Of a DNA stretch of 64,000 nt, positions 59,575-64,000 are shown in pieces. Made by a program: the position numbers and the translations under genes. The stretch is taken from contig JBCAML010000001.1 in NCBI GenBank assembly GCA_038503075.1, forward strand, positions 2,480,001 through 2,544,000, in the 5' to 3' direction. This DNA is from Gyromitra esculenta. Its lineage: Eukaryota; Ascomycota; Pezizomycetes; Pezizales; Discinaceae. The first letter of the stretch is position 1; the number at the start of each line of letters is the position of its first letter. The notes beneath the pieces are model-generated. The model saw only the letters and a program-made list of their open reading frames with translations, ran no database searches and had not been told where the DNA came from.

Positions 59575-61125
59575 CTAAAACCGATCCGGTAAAACGACCG
59601 GCGCAACCAACGTCCACGTATAAAGCGCATAGCAAACCCACGCACTAACAATCTTGACCCAACTCGCCGCATAGGTCCTGCCCACGGGTTGAAAGTTTTC
59701 CTCGTCAGCACCACCGCCCAAGCTCATGGTAAGCAAAGTAGCTGTCCAAGCTGTCGCCAGAAAAAAGATAATGTGGAAGCCCGTGTAGCTGTACTGAGCG
59801 CCGAGCTTCTCGTCGTCGCTGCCGCGGCGGGGGCCGTCTTCGTCGTCTTCGTCTTCGTCGTCTAGAGCACTGGCTGGGAGGGAGCCGTCTTCGACGGCGC
59901 GGCGGAGGGCGCGGGCTCGCATTTCGGAGTGTGAGGGCTCGGTGGTTATGAGGCCGTGTTCGCCGCCATCGGAAAGGGAGGCGTACCCGCCGTTGGATGG
60001 GGAGTGTGTGCCCTTTGAGAGTGGGTTGACGCCCTGGGAAGCGGCACGGGTAGTGGTGTAGGCGATTGTGAGGAAGGTGACGATCGCGCCGAGGACGATG
60101 GAGGCGGTACGGGTGCCACGGGCGCGCAGGAGAGGGTTGCATTGTTTGTCGTCGGGCTCCATGGAGACGGCGGACATGGTGAGATAGGTGCAGTAGATGG
60201 CGACCATGGCGGACTGAGCGAGGCCAGCTTGGGAGTTGTATTCCTGGACGGTTGGGTGGACGGAGATAGCCGAGACGATCAAGAGGAATAGGAGGTTGAC
60301 GGTGATGGCGGCTTGGTTCATTGAACAACCGGAGCCAGCGAAGAAAACGTACATCAGGATGGTGAGGGCGATGGAGCCGATGTACATGCCCATGGTGCTA
60401 CCGAGGAGGATTCCACGCCAGGCTTTAGAGTCGGAGTCTTCGATTTTCTCAAGACAGGTCTCGGCCCATGTGTGTGCGAGGTCAACCAGGAGAATAAGAC
60501 CAAGGAGGAGGAAGAGCATAGCGCCGAAAAGAGCAAAGTAGTTGCCCCAAACCAGGAAGAAGCCCTCGGGTATGAGGAAGGTGAGGACGATCAAGAGAAG
60601 CCAGGCGATAATCTTGGGTCCCCAGTACCCATTTTGAATAGCAGCTCGTCCATCACGGGTGCTCTTGACGCCAACGAGGATGATTGCAAGCATAGCGTGG
60701 AAGACGCCGAGCGCGAACTGGATACGGTGGACCGCAACGAAACCATAGCATTGCTCGCCGAGACACGAGATCGGGAAGTAGTCGAGAGCTAAGTGTTCGA
60801 GTTTCTTAATCGCCCAGGGCGTGAGCATGACCCACGAGAGGATGCAGTTGACGAGGAACATTAAGGCGTACGCGATCCTCGTGGCGGTACTAGGGCATGT
60901 TAGTCTGGGCACTTTGTTGGTTCTAGAGAGAGGAACTACCTGCTGTTGCATTTCCCGCAAGCGCTACACAGTGCTGAGCACGCGGCAGCGCCACAGCACG
61001 ACGCAACGAAGGACCCGACCTGTAGCTCTTAGTTAGCTTCAAAGTCCACTCGTAGCGGTTAACCAGGCACCGACCGTGTAGAGGCCAGGAACGGCAAGAA
61101 AGGGGATGGAGAGCAAGGCACCCAT
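59575..61125 (-). CDS. TMS1: TMS1/SERINC family membrane protein
   Basis: Three exons (61125-61075, 61019-60940, 60889-59575) encode 481 residues; yeast Tms1 has 473. These are polytopic proteins of internal and vacuolar membranes. Animal SERINCs were proposed to add serine to lipids and more recently act as lipid scramblases; the fungal role is unsettled. The first two exons give the conserved leader ALLSIPFLAVPGLY and Cys-rich ASCCGAAACSALCSACGKC. About ten hydrophobic segments follow, including RIAYALMFLVNCILSWVML, PKIIAWLLLIVLTFLIPEGF and the final WVKIVSAWVCYALYTWTLVA. The cytosolic loop before the last helices is long and acidic (DDEDEDDEDGPRRGSDD). Introns are 55 and 50 nt; the first donor, GTCGGT, is unusual. 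Starting within exon 3 would lose the diagnostic Cys block. Confidence 0.9.
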
Positions 61126-61733
61126 CGCGGAGAACTATCCCAGAGGCGATGTAGAGATTCAGATGTAGGTTGTTGGTGGTTTGGTGGAGCTGTGAATAGC
61201 AGATGGGGGTGAAATGGGAGTGAAGATGGGGGTGAGGTTGGGGTTGGGGTTGAGTGATCTTGAACTGGGCTTACGTCAACAGGCACGTGAGTCTTGGCAT
61301 GCAGATCTTGAACGCCCAACCAGAGATCATGTCGTCCCGTGGTGGGGGTAGTGGGGGGATTACTCTGCAACGCGGTATAAGATAGACTGACAGTAGAGTA
61401 GCGATTTGGCGGGAAACGGGAATTACTCAGGCACAGCTACGGGCAGTGCAGTCTAATACAGTAGAATAATAGCAGTATCGATGTAAATACTTGATCGGTG
61501 TACGTAAAGCACTGTGCTGTTTATTACTTCACCAGCTCAGGTAATGCATTAATGTCCTCTATATCGCTCACGAGATTGAAAACTCTTCTCTCCTTGCACT
61601 CTCCTCTCTTCTCCACGCTCTCCACGCTCTCTTCTCTGCTGTAGCTATTCTACTGGCCTCATTGACCCCAATTGACCCCAATTGACCATTAGCCTTTCCA
61701 TACTCCACTCAATTCCACCCACCACCCAGCACA
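61126..61733. promoter_or_regulatory. Shared upstream region, TMS1 and OTC
   Basis: Divergent starts lie 608 bp apart. The OTC side has a CT-rich tract (61570-61640) followed by ATTGACCCCA tandem repeats at 61661-61687. Confidence 0.55.
61661..61687 (+). repeat. Tandem ATTGACCCCA units upstream of OTC
   Basis: Two full 10-bp units and a partial third, 47-73 bp before the OTC start codon, so probably in its leader. Confidence 0.75.
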
Positions 61734-62859
61734 ATGGCATCCTCTGCCCTCCGCCTCTCAGTCCGCACCAAACTCTCGCCCTCCCTCCGCCGCTTTTCCA
61801 CCACCCGTCCCCCCCTCCAAACCCAAACCCAAACCCCTCCCCGCCACTTCCTCTCAATCGCCGACCTGACCCCCTCCGAGCTCTCCGCCCTCGTCCAGCG
61901 CGCCAGCACCGCCAAACATGCCATCAAATCCAACACCCTCTCCCCCACCCCCCTCAGCGGCAAAACCATCGCCATGCTATTCTCCAAGCGCTCCACGCGC
62001 ACCCGCGTCTCCACCGAAGCCGCCGTAGTCCATCTCGGCGGCCACCCTATGTTCCTCGGCAAAGACGACATCCAACTCGGCGTAACCCATCCCCATCCCC
62101 CACCCCCCATCCCACATTCCACTATTATACACAACCCCAACTAACCCTAACCCCACTCAGGTCAACGAAACCCTCTACGACACATCCAAAGTCATCTCCT
62201 CGATGACATCCAGCATAGTGGCGCGTGTTGGGCCCCACAGCGATATAGTATCGCTGGCCAGCTCGTCCTCCGTCCCGGTGATCAATGCGCTCTCAGATGC
62301 GTTCCATCCGCTGCAGGCAGTAACGGATGTCCTGACCATCAGCGAACACTTCCCGTCCTACCGCGGGCTGAAGGTCGCCTGGGTCGGGGATGCGAATAAC
62401 GTGCTGTATGATTTGGCCATCGCCTGTGCGAAGCTGGGGATCAATGTGGCCATCGCCACCCCGAGCGTGTATCCGGTTCCAGAGCGCATGTTGGCGCTTG
62501 CGAGGGAGGCCGCGCAGGACACGGGCGCCACGGTGGAGACTACCCATGTGCCGGAGGAGGCGGTGAAGGGTGCTAATGTTATCGTTACCGATACTTGGGT
62601 TTCCATGGGGCAGGAGGAGGAGAAGGCGGTTAGGATGGGTCAGTTTGGGGGGTTCCAGGTCTCGGAGGAGCTGGCGAGGAGGGGCGGGGCGAAGGAGGAT
62701 TGGAGGTTTATGCATTGTTTGCCTAGGAAGCCGGAGGAGGTTACGGACGAGGTGTTTTACTCACAGAGGAGCTTGGTATTTCCTGAGGCGGAGAATAGAC
62801 TGTATGCGGCGGTGGCGGCGCTGGAGGCGTTTGTGGTCAAGAAGGGGAAGTTTGAGTAG
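61734..62859 (+). CDS. Ornithine carbamoyltransferase, mitochondrial
   Basis: Two exons (61734-62081 and 62161-62859; 79-nt intron) encode 348 residues. The enzyme joins carbamoyl phosphate and ornithine to citrulline in arginine synthesis (argB of Aspergillus, ARG3 of yeast). The first 35 residues are basic and Ser/Thr-rich without acids ([18 protein letters not shown]), a mitochondrial presequence, as in moulds. [16 protein letters not shown] starts the mature enzyme. Key motifs: carbamoyl-phosphate site SKRSTRTR near 87, HPLQ in [13 protein letters not shown], ornithine-side [13 protein letters not shown], and the catalytic [10 protein letters not shown] near 301. All expected residues are present. 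It is divergent from TMS1. Confidence 0.95.
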
Positions 62860-62982
62860 GGTTTCTCTATATGGTATGGACGGAGGAAGCAGTGTCGTTG
62901 TTAGGCAAGATATCAAATGAAGAAAAGCTAATTCAGAATCGTTACTTAATTTCTATATCTAAATCCTCAGTCCCACCTCTAA

Positions 62983-64000
62983 TCACAGTTCAGCATTCGC
63001 CAACGTAGCCCTCCATCTCGCATCTATCCTCCCCTTACCCTTACCCATCTGACTCTCTGGTCCCTGTCTGTACATAGTCCCCGTCCACCCAAACTCATAC
63101 ATCGTCAGCCTACTCCCTACATCTTTCACCACATCACTACCGTGCAGCCCCATGGGGCCTATCTCCCGCATCCGTCCCTGCGGCCCCGCAAAATCCATCT
63201 CCCACACTCGTCCCTGCACCCCTCCGTAAACCGTCTTCCCTCCCGCCCCAACCACAAGCGCATATATCGGGGACTCCCAATCTACCGAGGCTGAATTCGA
63301 GCGGTGCCGCGCCGGCGGCGAAAGGTACGTCGCCCACCCCGGCGAACTGGTGGGCGGGTAAGCGTATACGCGGTCGCTCATGCGTAGGTCAAAGATCTTG
63401 AGGATGCAGTGACGGCCGCCGCCGACAATGAAGCGGTGGCGGCCGAGAGGGGCAAGGGAGTAGATTGGTGTTTGTGCGTCTATGGGGTCGGCGTAGGTTG
63501 CGACTGATTGCGATGGCGAGCGGAGGTCGTGGAGTCTAGTTTTGTCAGTATTAATTAAACCAGAGGGTGGAGGGGAGGAGGTATTGCCTGCTGGTACCGT
63601 CATACCAACCTCCCAAGAAAATTTCACCGGTGATGTCGGTGCTGCCGGTACTAGATGGGAGGGCGGCGATGGCGTAGACGCTCATGGTTTTGGTTTCGGT
63701 GCATTCGAGCGCTGAGAAGGTGCGTAGGGGTTCTTTTCGGAATCCATCGTCGGGGGATATAGCATATATGCTTAATGGAGTTGAACTTGTGGTTCCTAGT
63801 GCTAGCAGTGAGGATGATAGGAATGTCGCTTTCCAGGGTATCTCGCCGTCTGCTAGAGAGATCTCCGATACCGGCTCGACGGCTTCAGTTTGGGGTGTTG
63901 GTGGAGCAGAAGAGTCTGGTGTGTGTATCGGGTAGAGTGCGATATTAGAATTCCCTAGAACAGCGCTCATCATCACTTCCTGGCTGCCCCCACGATGCAT
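62983..64000 (-). CDS. WD40-type protein, C-terminal part (partial)
   Basis: Two exons are inside the window (64000-63588 and 63535-62983); the 5' part lies beyond the right edge. The visible 322 residues carry degenerate WD40-like blades: SLLALGTTSSTPLSIYAI, ITGEIFLGGWYDGTSRLHDL, SLAPLGRHRFIVGGGRHC and LKIFDLRMSDRVYAY, ending LTMYEFGWTGTMY. The pattern resembles fungal F-box/WD40 proteins, which choose substrates for SCF ubiquitin ligases, but an F-box would be outside the window. The intron has a GC donor (CAG/GCAATA) and an ACTAG acceptor. The only in-phase GT donor would create a stop codon at the junction, while the GC donor restores the expected GGWYDG...RLHDLRSP. The frame is open to the edge, and the first ATG there need not be the start. 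Confidence 0.7.

Noticed and set aside
59705..60328. 207-codon Arg/Pro-rich minus-strand frame
   Set aside because: Overlaps the TMS1/SERINC exon in another frame; GC-rich shadow.

Overview
This window is nuclear DNA of a filamentous ascomycete (Pezizomycotina). The evidence is a single-exon FlbD-type Myb regulator, a fungal O-GlcNAc transferase with long low-complexity flanks, an Sfp/NpgA-type phosphopantetheinyl transferase, and genes split by short introns (mostly 45-110 nt) with CTAAC-like branch sites. I cannot name the species. Moderate GC and large AT-rich gaps would fit an early-diverging lineage such as Pezizomycetes, but that is only an inference.

Layout. 1-8.4 kb: a ureidoglycolate lyase (purine/allantoin nitrogen use) convergent with a 1,691-residue O-GlcNAc transferase. 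8.4-26.4 kb: about 18 kb with no gene I can support. Its AT-rich middle (11.4-20.7 kb) carries 16 copies of the perfect palindrome TACATGTA, and its right end is the upstream region of flbD. 26.4-32.4 kb: flbD, and a small four-exon fungal protein. 33.9-34.8 kb: weak exon-like signals. 35.5-38.4 kb: two same-strand SANT/Myb-like paralogues. 39.7-43.1 kb: a phosphopantetheinyl transferase divergent from SLX1, which ends in four repeats resembling SUMO-interacting motifs; a 177-bp TA-flanked MITE lies just behind it. 45.6-46.8 kb: a Tra2-like splicing factor. 49.0-49.6 kb: an unrecognised reading frame with tripeptide repeats and two membrane segments.

50.2-64 kb is a dense housekeeping block: DBP8 helicase, VTI1 SNARE, TFIIH subunit TFB5 and a tandem TFB5-like paralogue, WBP11-like splicing factor, RNase P/MRP Rpr2-type subunit, RNA polymerase III RPC34, TMS1/SERINC membrane protein, mitochondrial ornithine carbamoyltransferase, and a WD40-type protein cut by the window edge. 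Most are independent core functions. Four head-to-head pairs share promoter regions (phosphopantetheinyl transferase/SLX1, DBP8/VTI1, Rpr2/RPC34, TMS1/OTC).

The most unusual points are the TFB5 tandem duplication with a conserved 16-nt microexon, the SLX1 repeat tail, the TACATGTA cluster, two apparent GC-AG introns, and the paired SANT genes. Exon boundaries were built by hand from reading-frame continuity, splice sites and family knowledge; they are predictions.
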